From: Gammaproteobacteria bacterium UBA4421
GTDB lineage: Bacteria > Pseudomonadota > Gammaproteobacteria > Pseudomonadales > Azotimanducaceae
Length of the DNA: 44,352 bases
NCBI GenBank assembly: GCA_002389675.1
Contig: DGQF01000053.1
Coordinates: 20,045-64,396, forward strand
Direction: 5' to 3'
This document shows, one piece after another, positions 19,178 to 27,774 of this stretch. Within the stretch, counting starts at the first letter, position 1. Each line of letters starts with the position of its first letter. The notes under the pieces are model-generated. The model saw nothing but the letters and a program-made list of their open reading frames with translations, did no database searches and was not told the origin of the DNA. Both the position numbers and the translations under genes were made by a program.

Positions 19178-19950
19178 TGCCAAGCGCGAAGCCCAAATCG
19201 CCAGAAGATACTCACGACGCTGCGGTGGATGACAATGAACAGCCTTTTCTTGATCATCTGATAGAACTACGTAGCCGTATTCTCAAAAGTTTCGTCGCGG
19301 TTGGTATTATCTTTCTACCGATCTATTTTTTCGCCAACGACCTTTACGCCTTTCTCGCCGAACCGCTGACCGCTCAGTTGCCCGCGGGCTCAACAATGAT
19401 TGCCACCCAGGTTGCCACGCCTTTCACCACACCGTTTAAGCTCGCAATCTTCACCGCCATTTTTGTCAGCGTTCCTTACCTGCTGCATCAGCTCTGGGCG
19501 TTTATCTCTCCTGCCCTGTATCGACACGAGAAAAAATTCGCCATGCCTTTGCTGGGCTCAAGCATATTCCTGTTCTATTCAGGAATGGCCTTTGTTTACT
19601 ATTTAGTATTTCCGCTGATCTTTGCTTTTTTCACGCAGGTTGCGCCCAGTGGGGTCGCCATCATGACGGACATCAATCAATACCTAGATTTTGTCATGAA
19701 GATGTTTCTTGCTTTTGGCATCGCTTTTGAAATACCAATAGCCACAACATTACTCGCTTGGTCTGGCCTTGCAACCGCTGAAAGCATGGCCGCCAAGCGG
19801 CCTTATGTGATCGTGGGGTGCTTTGTTGTCGGGATGCTGCTCACCCCACCTGATGTCATTTCTCAGCTGCTGTTGGCCGTGCCTACATGGTTACTCTTTG
19901 AGTTGGGTATCATCATGGCGCGCATCACTCAGCGCAGGGCTGAAGATTAA
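19177..19950 (+). CDS. tatC: Sec-independent translocase subunit TatC
   Basis: A 257-residue polytopic inner-membrane protein with six membrane helices that binds the twin-arginine signal peptide. EQPFLDHLIELRSRILKS carries the conserved signal-binding glutamate and HLxELR motif. The first periplasmic loop AEPLTAQLPAGSTMIAT and the second, around VAPSGVAIMTDINQYLDFV, match the family. The stop overlaps the convergent dtd stop by 3 bases, so the two transcripts must read into each other or end within the neighbouring gene. Confidence 0.96.
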   Translation: MPSAKPKSPEDTHDAAVDDNEQPFLDHLIELRSRILKSFVAVGIIFLPIYFFANDLYAFLAEPLTAQLPAGSTMIATQVATPFTTPFKLAIFTAIFVSVPYLLHQLWAFISPALYRHEKKFAMPLLGSSIFLFYSGMAFVYYLVFPLIFAFFTQVAPSGVAIMTDINQYLDFVMKMFLAFGIAFEIPIATTLLAWSGLATAESMAAKRPYVIVGCFVVGMLLTPPDVISQLLLAVPTWLLFELGIIMARITQRRAED

Positions 19951-20387
19951 GGTGTACGCTCTAGCATAAACGTCACTGGTCCATCGTTGACCAAAGATAC
20001 CTGCATATCCGCACCAAACCTACCGGTCTGCACAGGCAGCACAGCCGACAGATCATCTACAAATTGATTATACAAAAGACGCGCCTGCTCAGGTGGCGCC
20101 GCACATGAATACCCCGGGCGGTGGCCTTTAGCGGTGTCTGCAACAAGCGTAAATTGAGATACCACCAACAGCTCCGCAGCCGCATCCATCACGTTGAGGT
20201 TCATAACCTGTCGAACATCAGGGAACATTCTCAGGCCGAGCGTTTTTCGCGCCAATATATGCACTTGCTCCGGGGTATCGCCTGCCGCGATTCCCACAAA
20301 AACCAAAGCGCCGATACCAATCTTACCAACGGTTTCACCATCGACCTCAACCGAGGCTCGCTTCACCCGTTGCAGCAGGACTTTCAT
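19947..20387 (-). CDS. dtd: D-aminoacyl-tRNA deacylase Dtd
   Basis: A 146-residue cytoplasmic proofreading enzyme that removes D-amino acids (and glycine mischarged on tRNA-Ala) from tRNA. MKVLLQRVKRASVEVDGETVGKIG is the family N terminus. The SQFTL motif contains the specificity serine-glutamine pair, and the cross-subunit Gly-cisPro appears in NDGPVTFMLE. It lies 27 bases downstream of typA on the same strand, suggesting co-transcription. Confidence 0.96.
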   Translation of the reverse strand: MKVLLQRVKRASVEVDGETVGKIGIGALVFVGIAAGDTPEQVHILARKTLGLRMFPDVRQVMNLNVMDAAAELLVVSQFTLVADTAKGHRPGYSCAAPPEQARLLYNQFVDDLSAVLPVQTGRFGADMQVSLVNDGPVTFMLERTP

Positions 20388-20414
20388 ACGCCCAAGCAGA
20401 CCAGCGCCAACCTT

Positions 20415-22214
20415 CTAGGCTCGCTTGCGCTGGTTCTCTTTCAACAATGCCTTACGAACTCGTATCGCCGCAGGTGTAACCTCAACTAATTCGTCGTCAT
20501 CAATAAACTCTAATGCCTGCTCCAAGGTCAGCTTTAATGGCGCAGCCAACGCTATCGCTTCATCGGTGCCAGAAGCACGCACATTGGTCAGCTTTTTCTC
20601 TTTCATTGGATTCACCGTGAGATCGTTGCTGCGGTTATGTAATCCTACAACCATGCCTTCATAAACAACGTCATTAGGGCGCACCATCATTCGGCCGCGA
20701 TTTTGCAAGCTAAACAACGCAAAACCCACTGCTTTGCCTGCAGCATTTGAAATCAAAACACCATTATTTCTCTGCCCAAGAACATCGCCCAACTGCGGGC
20801 CGAACCCGGCGGAAGCAAAACTCATAATACCCGTACCAGAGGTTTGCGAGAGAAAGATTGGGCGATAGCCCATAATACCCCGAGTTGGAATACGGAACTG
20901 TAAACGTACACGCCCCTGACCATCAGGTGCCATCTCTTGGAGCTCACCACGGCGATCACCCAAAGACTCCATCACCTTGCCTTGATGCTGTTCTTCAATA
21001 TCCAGATTCAGTATCTCGTAAGGCTCAAGTGTTTTACCGTCCTCTTCACGGAAGATCACCTGAGGACGGGAGACCGCCAATTCGTATCCTTCTCGACGCA
21101 TGGTTTCAATTAACACGGACAGATGCAGTTCGCCACGACCCGTGACCTTAAAGCGATCAGGATCTACCGTCTCTTCAACACCCAATGCCACATTGTGGGA
21201 AGCCTCAGTAAACAGTCGTTCGCGTAATTGACGAGACGTGACGAACTTACCCTCTTTGCCACACAGCGGCGAATTGTTGACGCAGAACATCATCGACAAA
21301 GTGGGCTCGTCGACAGTAAGCGGGGGCAGTGCGACGACGTCTTCGGGGTCGCACAATGTATCGGATATACCCAAGTCGGCCACCCCGGTGATACAAATAA
21401 TGTCACCGGCACTGGCTTGCGTACGCTCCACCTTCTCTAAACCGCTATAACCATAAACCGTCATGATTTTCGCTTTACGTTGATTGCCTTGCCGGTCAAC
21501 CACAACAACCTGCTGATTGCGTCGCACGCTGCCTCGCGTGACGCGACCGACGCCCATCACTCCCTCATAGGTCGAATAGCCCAAAGAGGAAATCTGCATT
21601 TGCAGCCCGCCATCTTGATCCACCGCTGGCGGCGGAACTTCATCGACGATCAAGTCAAGCAGCGGGGCCATGTCTGACGACATCTGATCCGGTTCGCGCC
21701 CGGCAATGCCTTGAATAGCCGACGTATAAACTACCGAAAAGTCCAGTTGCTCGTCTGTGCCACCTAGGCTGTCGAACAAATCAAATACGCCATCAATCGC
21801 TCGATAAGGTTCGGCACCTGGGCGATCGATTTTGTTGACCACTACAATTGGTTTGAGGCCGAAGGCAAACGCTTTTTGCGTGACAAAACGAGTTTGGGGC
21901 ATCGGGCCGTCCACCGCGTCAACCAGCAGTAAAACCGCATCAACCATCGACAGAATTCGCTCCACTTCGCCACCAAAATCGGCGTGCCCGGGTGTATCTA
22001 CGATATTGATTTGCGTACCTTGATAAGAGATCGACGTATTCTTCGACAGAATCGTGATACCTCTTTCTTTCTCAAGATCGTTACTGTCCATGACTCGTTC
22101 AGCGGCGTGATCCGCCAGCAGCCCGGTTTGCTGTAACAATTTATCGACTAACGTAGTTTTTCCGTGGTCAACGTGCGCAATGATTGCCACGTTACGAACA
22201 TTAGGATTGGACAC
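20415..22214 (-). CDS. typA: Ribosome-associated GTPase TypA/BipA
   Basis: A translational GTPase of about 599 residues that helps 50S assembly and stress or cold adaptation. The G1 loop is [14 protein letters not shown]2 is [11 protein letters not shown]3 is [11 protein letters not shown] and G4 is NKIDR. EF-G-like domains III and V and the TypA-specific C-terminal domain follow (ending [20 protein letters not shown]). The start is taken as GTG 22214 ([13 protein letters not shown]), which matches the family N terminus, with AGAGG 12 bases upstream; an in-frame TTG four codons earlier is less likely. dtd follows. Confidence 0.95.
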   Translation of the reverse strand: MSNPNVRNVAIIAHVDHGKTTLVDKLLQQTGLLADHAAERVMDSNDLEKERGITILSKNTSISYQGTQINIVDTPGHADFGGEVERILSMVDAVLLLVDAVDGPMPQTRFVTQKAFAFGLKPIVVVNKIDRPGAEPYRAIDGVFDLFDSLGGTDEQLDFSVVYTSAIQGIAGREPDQMSSDMAPLLDLIVDEVPPPAVDQDGGLQMQISSLGYSTYEGVMGVGRVTRGSVRRNQQVVVVDRQGNQRKAKIMTVYGYSGLEKVERTQASAGDIICITGVADLGISDTLCDPEDVVALPPLTVDEPTLSMMFCVNNSPLCGKEGKFVTSRQLRERLFTEASHNVALGVEETVDPDRFKVTGRGELHLSVLIETMRREGYELAVSRPQVIFREEDGKTLEPYEILNLDIEEQHQGKVMESLGDRRGELQEMAPDGQGRVRLQFRIPTRGIMGYRPIFLSQTSGTGIMSFASAGFGPQLGDVLGQRNNGVLISNAAGKAVGFALFSLQNRGRMMVRPNDVVYEGMVVGLHNRSNDLTVNPMKEKKLTNVRASGTDEAIALAAPLKLTLEQALEFIDDDELVEVTPAAIRVRKALLKENQRKRA

Positions 22215-22430
22215 TGGATTATGCAACCTCTTGAATTGTAAGGGACCCTTGCGGCGATGCAGGTTCGAAAGCGGGCGATTATGGCCGAACAAATGCCACC
22301 TGTCGCGTTAATATCCAGCAGATTGAGCACCAATTCAGACGGCTAGCCAATAAACTCCAACGGTTGTCCAACAAAGATCCCTAAATATGCCGCCGGTTGC
22401 GCCTTTCTTTGGTGCGTAATAGGGATCATT

Positions 22431-22447
22431 CGCACTAAAAGTGTGCA
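22431..22447. promoter_or_regulatory. NtrC-type enhancer box upstream of glutamine synthetase
   Basis: CGCACTAAAAGTGTGCA matches the NtrC arrangement GCAC-N7-GTGC (compare the classical TGCAC-N7-GTGCA). It is centred about 84 bases upstream of the predicted sigma-54 transcription start, a workable enhancer distance. NtrC itself is encoded 3 kb away in this window. A second, weaker GCGC-N9-GTGC lies at 22399-22415 with wrong spacing. Confidence 0.7.
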
Positions 22448-22496
22448 ATGCCTAGGAAAATACCCCAAAATAACCGTTTATATCGCGCTTTCAGCG

Positions 22497-22512
22497 TGGC
22501 ACACTTTTTGCT
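22497..22512 (+). promoter_or_regulatory. Sigma-54 (RpoN) promoter of glutamine synthetase
   Basis: TGGCACACTTTTTGCT matches the -24/-12 consensus TGGCAC-N5-TTGC(A/T) at every defined position. Transcription should start near 22523, about 95 bases before the ATG at 22619. With the upstream NtrC-type box this predicts nitrogen-limited expression. Confidence 0.85.
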
Positions 22513-22618
22513 GCATTTAGGCAGAGAAAAACTGCTACGAAATAAGCGCCAAGCAGGCCGCTCAACACACACTTTAAAACTGAAAAAGTTCGCGTAAAAA
22601 ATAAGGAACGTACCCAAA

Positions 22619-23635
22619 ATGAACTCAAAACTAGAATACATCTGGCTAGACGGCTACCAGCCCACGCAAAGCCTGCGCAGCAAAACTATGGTTCGTAGCA
22701 ACTTCGGCGGCACCCTCGAGGAATGCCCCGTCTGGTCATTCGACGGCAGTTCCACCGAACAAGCCGAAGGCAACGACTCTGACTGCTTACTCAAGCCTGT
22801 CATGATCATTCCCGATCCTGATCGAAGTAATGGCTACCTCGTCATGACTGAGGTCCTAAACGCGGATGGTACACCCCACGCCTCCAATGGCCGAGCAACC
22901 ATTGAAGACGACGACGACGATTTTTGGTTCGGTTTCGAGCAAGAGTATTTCTTGTGGGATACCGAGACCAACCTGCCTCCAGGTTTCCCAGCCGGCGGCT
23001 ACCCTGGCCCACAAGGCCCCTATTACTGCTCGGTCGGCGCTAGCAATACCTATGGACGAGATTGTGTAGAAGAGCACCTTGACCTGTGCTTAGAAGCAGG
23101 TTTGAACGTTGAAGGTATCAACGCTGAAGTGGCTGCAGGCCAGTGGGAATTTCAAATCTTCGCTAAAGGTGCACAACGCGCTGGGGACGAGATTTGGCTT
23201 GCTCGCTACATGCTCGAGCGAACCGGCGAACGTTATGGTTACGCCATCAACTGGCACCCAAAACCCCTTGGCGATACAGACTGGAATGGCAGCGGCATGC
23301 ACGCTAACTTCTCAAACGGTCCGATGCGGGACTCTGGCAAGGAAGAAACCTTCACCGCAATCTGCGACGCCTTTGGCAAAAACATCGAGCGTCATATGTC
23401 TGTATACGGTGCGCACAACGATCAACGTCTAACAGGCAAGCATGAGACCCAATCCATCGACATGTTCAGCTACGGCATCTCAGACCGGGGCGCGTCAATT
23501 CGAATCCCTGTATCTACGGTAACCGACGGGTGGGTCGGTCGTTTGGAAGACCGTCGAACCGCTTCCAACGCAGACCCCTACAAAGTGGCTGCTGTGATTA
23601 TAAAAACGACCAAAGAAGGGTTGGCGAATTTATAA
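22619..23635 (+). CDS. Type II (eukaryotic-type) glutamine synthetase
   Basis: A 338-residue cytoplasmic enzyme that makes glutamine from glutamate, ammonia and ATP. The length and motifs are those of GSII rather than the GSI form of about 470 residues: YIWLDGYQPTQSLRSKTMV, WSFDGSSTEQAEGNDSDC, the metal/ATP segment FGFEQEYFLWD, GQWEFQI, GSGMHANFSNGPMR and RLTGKHETQSIDMFS-GISDRGASIRIP, with LEDRRTASNADPY near the C terminus. An unusual run of aspartates (DDDDD) precedes FWFGFEQE. GSII lacks the adenylylation site of GSI, so control is expected at transcription, and a sigma-54 promoter and NtrC box are present. It occupies the place of glnA before DUF4124-ntrB-ntrC. Confidence 0.95.
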   Translation: MNSKLEYIWLDGYQPTQSLRSKTMVRSNFGGTLEECPVWSFDGSSTEQAEGNDSDCLLKPVMIIPDPDRSNGYLVMTEVLNADGTPHASNGRATIEDDDDDFWFGFEQEYFLWDTETNLPPGFPAGGYPGPQGPYYCSVGASNTYGRDCVEEHLDLCLEAGLNVEGINAEVAAGQWEFQIFAKGAQRAGDEIWLARYMLERTGERYGYAINWHPKPLGDTDWNGSGMHANFSNGPMRDSGKEETFTAICDAFGKNIERHMSVYGAHNDQRLTGKHETQSIDMFSYGISDRGASIRIPVSTVTDGWVGRLEDRRTASNADPYKVAAVIIKTTKEGLANL

Positions 23636-23660
23636 TCGTTGCTGACTAACCATCTGAAAG

Positions 23661-23689
23661 AAACCCCGCTTATTTGTGGGGTTTTTTTT
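23661..23689 (+). terminator. Rho-independent terminator after glutamine synthetase
   Basis: AAACCCCGC and GTGGGGTTT form a stem (one G-U pair) around a 6-base loop, followed by eight T residues. It lies 25 bases after the glutamine synthetase stop, so the synthetase is probably transcribed alone. Confidence 0.88.
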
Positions 23690-23745
23690 AGGCGGCCATC
23701 AACATATCCTGCCGAACATCATCTCAACCCCGAGGCTCTGACCCG

Positions 23746-24303
23746 ATGCACGCACGATCATATTTGCCTTTTATACTGACAATCTGGGCCTGCTGTGCCA
23801 GCTCCCTGTGCATGGGGCAAATTTACAAAACAACAGATGCGCAAGGCAATACGCTATACACAGACCAACCCGCCGAAAAAAACCCAGATTCAAATATCCT
23901 CACAATTAATCAGACCAACGTCTATCAGGGCTCAACCCCATCCTCGGATGAACCGCCTGCCAGCGCCTACGTTCCGCCCAATGCCAGTCCTACCCGCTAT
24001 CAAAACATCACCATTATTGCGCCTGCAGACGATGAAGCGATCCGCGACAACGCCGGCTATGTAACGATACACATCAGCACGCAGCCAATCCTTGACGTGG
24101 GTAACTCACACACCATCGACGTGCTACTGGACGGCAAGCAAGCCGGAACAATTGACGGTAATACGTTGCGTCTGAGCAACATCGATCGAGGTACGCACCA
24201 ACTTGATGCCCGCATTGTGAACCGCTCAGGCGAGGTGCTTTTACAAAGCTCACCTACGCGCTTTCACATGCTGCGCGCCCACCGCAACAGCTCCACCAAT
24301 TAA
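23746..24303 (+). CDS. Exported DUF4124 protein
   Basis: A 185-residue secreted or periplasmic protein. The signal peptide covers about 1-23 (cut near SLCMG). A DUF4124 domain follows (about 24-55, IYKTTDAQGNTLYTDQP), then a linker rich in Pro, Ser and Asn. The C-terminal beta domain, about 90-175, looks Ig-like (NSHTIDVLLDGKQAGTIDG, IDRGTHQLDARIVNRSG). The function is not known. A DUF4124 gene between glutamine synthetase and ntrB is common in gammaproteobacteria, which suggests an old neighbourhood rather than a proven nitrogen role. Confidence 0.8.
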   Translation: MHARSYLPFILTIWACCASSLCMGQIYKTTDAQGNTLYTDQPAEKNPDSNILTINQTNVYQGSTPSSDEPPASAYVPPNASPTRYQNITIIAPADDEAIRDNAGYVTIHISTQPILDVGNSHTIDVLLDGKQAGTIDGNTLRLSNIDRGTHQLDARIVNRSGEVLLQSSPTRFHMLRAHRNSSTN

Positions 24304-24347
24304 GCCATCGCTTTGCCACCTCCACTTTTAGAACTATTTTTCGATAC

Positions 24348-24366
24348 ACGCACTGGTTCGGTGCGT
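24348..24366. promoter_or_regulatory. NtrC-type box upstream of ntrBC
   Basis: ACGCACTGGTTCGGTGCGT has 6-base inverted arms around N7, again giving GCAC-N7-GTGC. It lies 170 bases before the ntrB start. No sigma-54 element was found between the box and ntrB, so it may mediate autoregulation from a sigma-70 promoter, as at E. coli glnL. Confidence 0.6.
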
Positions 24367-24412
24367 ATCATAGGCTGAAAGGACTGATTTCGCCGCAGGC
24401 CCGCAAGGACCG

Positions 24413-24428
24413 GTAAATTGTAATTTAC
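24413..24428. repeat. Perfect palindrome in the ntrB leader
   Basis: GTAAATTGTAATTTAC is a 7-base-arm inverted repeat with a 2-base centre, and the overlapping TTGTAATTTACAA is a second dyad shifted by one arm. It lies between the NtrC-type box and ntrB. The binding protein, if any, is unknown. It does not have the spacing of the HexR operators found elsewhere in the window. Confidence 0.55.
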
Positions 24429-24536
24429 AAGTTAGGTGCCCACGCTACGCGGTCAAAACGACTGTCGCAGGGAGATTTTGTACATTGCACCTAAAACGGC
24501 TCGAAAATTGCTAGAACTCGTTGGCAGTAAAAGAAA

Positions 24537-25634
24537 ATGAAAACATCCATGAACGAGCCCCAACATCTATTCGATTCGTTAGTCACCGCGGTGGTTGTAC
24601 TTACCAAAGATTTCTATGTTGAAAAAATGAATTCTGCGGCCGAGAGTCTGCTGCATATTTCTGCGCTTAATGCACGAGGCAAGCCGTTAAGTGACATCAT
24701 TTTGCATTCTGAGAAAATCTATCCACGTCTTGAAGATGCCAGGGACAATGCACAATCGTTCACGGAACGGGATTTTGACTTGTACTTGCCCGAAAATATC
24801 ACCGAAACCGTGGACATTACTGTTTCGTTTCTAGAACGAGGCGCCCACCAGCCGCCTACCCTACTTGTTGAATTACACGGCCTGAATCGACTCAAACGCA
24901 TCAATAAAGACGGCGCCTCGATCACTCGCCAAGAAACCGCTCGCCAACTCATCCGAGGACTTGCACACGAAGTCAAAAATCCACTAGGGGGTATACGCGG
25001 CGCAGCGCAACTACTAGAACGCGAACTCACTGCAGATAATTTGCGCGAGTATACAACCATCATTATCAGCGAAGCAGACCGCCTCAAAACGTTGGTTGAC
25101 CGCCTGCTCGGTCCACAAAAGCTAATGTCCCTGGCGAACATCAACATCTTTGAGGCCCTGGAGCGTGTCGTCCAACTGATCGAAGCTGAGCGACCCAATA
25201 CCATTCAATGGATTCGCGACTACGATCCTAGCTTGCCTGATCTCGAAGCCGATGAATCGCAGCTGATTCAGGCGCTGTTGAATATCTTGAGCAACGCATC
25301 ACAAGCATTGAGCGAAGCCGATGACCCCAAGATAACGCTACGTTGTCGCGTCATCCGGCAATTTACCATCGGCTCAACACGACACCGAATGGTGCTTCAG
25401 GTGGACATCGCAGATAACGGGCCCGGAATTGACCCAGAACTTGAAGAAAGAATTTTTTTCCCCATGATCAGCGGCAGAGCGAGCGGAACCGGACTTGGGC
25501 TTGCCATAACGCAAAACATCATCTCCCAACACCAAGGATCCATTCAGGTCAGCACGCGCCCGGGCTCAACCTGTTTCTCTATCTACCTACCCTTCACCCA
25601 GCCCGTTAAAAGCAAAAGAGAACCAACAAGATGA
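24537..25634 (+). CDS. glnL: Nitrogen regulation sensor histidine kinase NtrB (GlnL)
   Basis: A 365-residue cytoplasmic kinase/phosphatase that phosphorylates NtrC under nitrogen limitation and is controlled by PII protein. A PAS domain occupies about 10-110. The H-box GLAHEVKNPLGG carries the phospho-acceptor His144. The HATPase domain has the N-box LLNILSNASQAL, the G1 box DNGPGID, and GRASGTGLGLAITQNII. No membrane segment is present, as expected. It overlaps ntrC by 4 bases (ATGA). Confidence 0.96.
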   Translation: MKTSMNEPQHLFDSLVTAVVVLTKDFYVEKMNSAAESLLHISALNARGKPLSDIILHSEKIYPRLEDARDNAQSFTERDFDLYLPENITETVDITVSFLERGAHQPPTLLVELHGLNRLKRINKDGASITRQETARQLIRGLAHEVKNPLGGIRGAAQLLERELTADNLREYTTIIISEADRLKTLVDRLLGPQKLMSLANINIFEALERVVQLIEAERPNTIQWIRDYDPSLPDLEADESQLIQALLNILSNASQALSEADDPKITLRCRVIRQFTIGSTRHRMVLQVDIADNGPGIDPELEERIFFPMISGRASGTGLGLAITQNIISQHQGSIQVSTRPGSTCFSIYLPFTQPVKSKREPTR

Positions 25635-27016
25635 ATAACCATGTTTGGGTCATAGATGACGACCGCTCAATTAGGTGGGTGTTAGACCGCGCACTGAGTC
25701 AAGCGGGCATTCCAATCAAAGCTTTTGACTCGGCCGATCAAGCCATGCATCACCTTGATGATGACGAACCCGTTGCGGTAATCACCGACGTGCGCATGCC
25801 GGGAATGTCTGGGTTAGAGCTTTTAGAGGCACTCGGCAACAGATCGCCATCGGTACCCGTTGTGATCATGACCGCACACTCGGATCTACAAAGTGCGGTC
25901 GACAGTTTTGAGCGTGGGGCATTTGAATATCTGCCCAAACCTTTTGACATCGACGAAGCGGTCGCGGTGGTTCAACGTGCCATCGCGCACTCAAAAGAAA
26001 AAAGAATATTGGAGGTGCCAGACAACGAACCCGAACCCGAAATTATCGGTAAAGCGCCCGCAATGCAGGAAGTCTTCAGGGCTATTGGGCGCTTATCGTC
26101 GTCGGACGTCTCGGTGCTCATTAACGGCCCATCAGGATCCGGTAAAGAGTTGGTCGCCAAAGCGCTGCACAAGCACAGCCCGCGCGCAAACAAACCGTTT
26201 ATTGCACTTAACGTCGCTGCTATACCGGACGATCTTATCGAAAGTGAGCTGTTCGGACATGAAAAAGGCGCATTCACCGGCGCCACGCAATTGCGACAGG
26301 GCCGCTTTGAACAAGCCAACGAGGGCACCTTGTTTTTAGATGAGATTGGTGACATGCCCGCAACGGCTCAGACTCGTTTGTTGCGCGTTTTGGCAGAGAA
26401 CGAGTTTTACCGAGTCGGCGGCCACCAGTCGGTCAAGGTGAACGTAAGAATTGTCGCTGCTACCCACCAGAACCTCGAAGCTCGAGTTGAACAAGGTAGG
26501 TTTCGAGAGGATCTATTTCATCGACTGAACGTCATCCGCGTGCACGTGCCCGCCTTGGCGGGGCGACGAACCGACATTCCCGCATTGGCCCGCCATTTTC
26601 TCGACGCAGCAGCCAAAGAACTTGGCGACGAAGCCAAACGGTTGACACCGGAAGCCGAAAGCTACATCTCTTTGTTGCCTTGGCCAGGCAATGTCCGTCA
26701 GCTCGAAAATACCTGTCGCTGGCTACATGTAATGGCCAGCAGCAGAACCATCCTCATCGAAGATTTACCCCCTGAACTTCAGACCTCCGCGTCCCCAGTT
26801 GGGCACGCAGACTGGGAAAGCAGCCTAGAAATCTGGGCACAGCAATTTCTTGAGAGCCAAAATGAGACGCCGCTGTTAGATGCGGCAACACCGAGATTCG
26901 AGCGCGTTATGATCAATGCCGCGTTGCGCAAAAGCGGCGGCCGGAAAAAAGATGCCGCAGATCTGCTAGGCTGGGGCCGGAATACGCTAACTCGAAAACT
27001 TCAAGAATTGAATTAA
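25631..27016 (+). CDS. glnG: Nitrogen regulation response regulator NtrC (GlnG)
   Basis: A 461-residue sigma-54 activator. The receiver domain (1-120) has the phospho-acceptor Asp53 in VITDVRMPGMSG. The AAA+ domain has Walker A GPSGSGKE (166-173), the sigma-54-contact loop GAFTGA (213-218) and Walker B LFLDEIGDMP. The C-terminal Fis-type helix-turn-helix is RKKDAADLLGWGRNTLTRKLQEL. The NtrC-type boxes before the glutamine synthetase and ntrB genes are its expected targets. Start and end are standard, with no terminator evident in the 62-base gap to the convergent pgl. Confidence 0.97.
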   Translation: MNNHVWVIDDDRSIRWVLDRALSQAGIPIKAFDSADQAMHHLDDDEPVAVITDVRMPGMSGLELLEALGNRSPSVPVVIMTAHSDLQSAVDSFERGAFEYLPKPFDIDEAVAVVQRAIAHSKEKRILEVPDNEPEPEIIGKAPAMQEVFRAIGRLSSSDVSVLINGPSGSGKELVAKALHKHSPRANKPFIALNVAAIPDDLIESELFGHEKGAFTGATQLRQGRFEQANEGTLFLDEIGDMPATAQTRLLRVLAENEFYRVGGHQSVKVNVRIVAATHQNLEARVEQGRFREDLFHRLNVIRVHVPALAGRRTDIPALARHFLDAAAKELGDEAKRLTPEAESYISLLPWPGNVRQLENTCRWLHVMASSRTILIEDLPPELQTSASPVGHADWESSLEIWAQQFLESQNETPLLDAATPRFERVMINAALRKSGGRKKDAADLLGWGRNTLTRKLQELN

Positions 27017-27078
27017 ACGGCCAGACTCAGCATTAACAAAAGGCGGCTCAAGAGAAAGACTTCATCTTTCAAACGCCC

Positions 27079-27774
27079 TTATCCCACCGTTGTGAATATA
27101 TCTAAACGCACCTGTGTTTGATGCAAGAAAGTGGCAATTGGTAAGGTATTACCAGGCGTAGAGAGGATGTTTTGCAGCAAGTCGTTTTTATCTTTCCCAC
27201 TAATTTGCAAATACAACGCCCGCGTGTTGAGCAATCGCGAAGCCGTTAGCGTTAATCTTTCATGAGGCGCATCCAAAGGAGTCACAGCCACGACGGCGCA
27301 CTGGTTATTTGGATCAAGCGCCTGCGCAACGCCTTGCGCACCCGGAAACAATGAAGCGGTATGGCCATCCATGCCCATGCCCAAGACCACAACATCAAAC
27401 TTCGGCAGGTCGCCAAAAAAGGTGTTCAGGCGCCGTGCATGCAGTTCAGCCTCTACACCCTCCGCATACATCGGTAAAAACTCTACCTGGGCAGCCGCAC
27501 CTTGCATGAAAACAGTTTTTACCTGTCTAGCATTGCTGTCAGGATGATCAATATCAACCCAGCGCTCATCACACAAATAGACAGATAAGTTCGAAAAATC
27601 GATATCGGCCTGACTCAAACGGCGAAATAGACCCAGTGGGGTACGCCCGCCCGATACAACCAAGCTGGCGTGCCCTCGCATCCGAATCGCATGCTGGAGC
27701 CGACCACACAGCTCATCCACCAGTTTCGCTTCCAATACATCAGGATCCTGATAGGTGCCAATGCGATAGCTCAT
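27079..27774 (-). CDS. pgl: 6-Phosphogluconolactonase
   Basis: A 231-residue cytoplasmic enzyme of the NagB/GPI fold that hydrolyses 6-phosphogluconolactone to 6-phosphogluconate. Signature segments are SGGRTPLGLFRRL, YLCDERWVDIDHPDSNARQV and LGMGMDGHTASLFPG. ATG 27774 is chosen because it overlaps the zwf stop as ATGA; a TTG four codons upstream is in frame but unlikely. It is the last gene of the edd-glk-eda-zwf-pgl operon. Confidence 0.95.
   Translation of the reverse strand: MSYRIGTYQDPDVLEAKLVDELCGRLQHAIRMRGHASLVVSGGRTPLGLFRRLSQADIDFSNLSVYLCDERWVDIDHPDSNARQVKTVFMQGAAAQVEFLPMYAEGVEAELHARRLNTFFGDLPKFDVVVLGMGMDGHTASLFPGAQGVAQALDPNNQCAVVAVTPLDAPHERLTLTASRLLNTRALYLQISGKDKNDLLQNILSTPGNTLPIATFLHQTQVRLDIFTTVG

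Larger units (their letters stand above)
22215..22618. other. Divergent intergenic control region between typA and glutamine synthetase
   Basis: This 404-base stretch has no credible coding sequence. The half nearer glutamine synthetase holds an NtrC-type palindrome (22431-22447) and a sigma-54 -24/-12 element (22497-22512), listed separately. The leader from the predicted start (about 22523) to the ATG is about 95 bases and AT-rich, with AAGGAA before the gene. The half nearer typA must carry the typA promoter; no element there was strong enough to list. Confidence 0.75.

Noticed and set aside
22399..22415. Second NtrC-like site GCGC-N9-GTGC
   Set aside because: The spacing is 9 rather than 7 and one arm is imperfect, so it is not listed as a box.
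24418..24430. TTGTAATTTACAA as a HexR site
   Set aside because: The arms are separated by 1 base instead of the 3 found in TGTAAT-N3-ATTACA, and ntrBC is not an expected HexR target.
27017..27078. Terminator between ntrC and pgl (GAAAGA-CTTCA-TCTTTC)
   Set aside because: Only a 6-bp AT-rich stem without a clear T tract on either strand.
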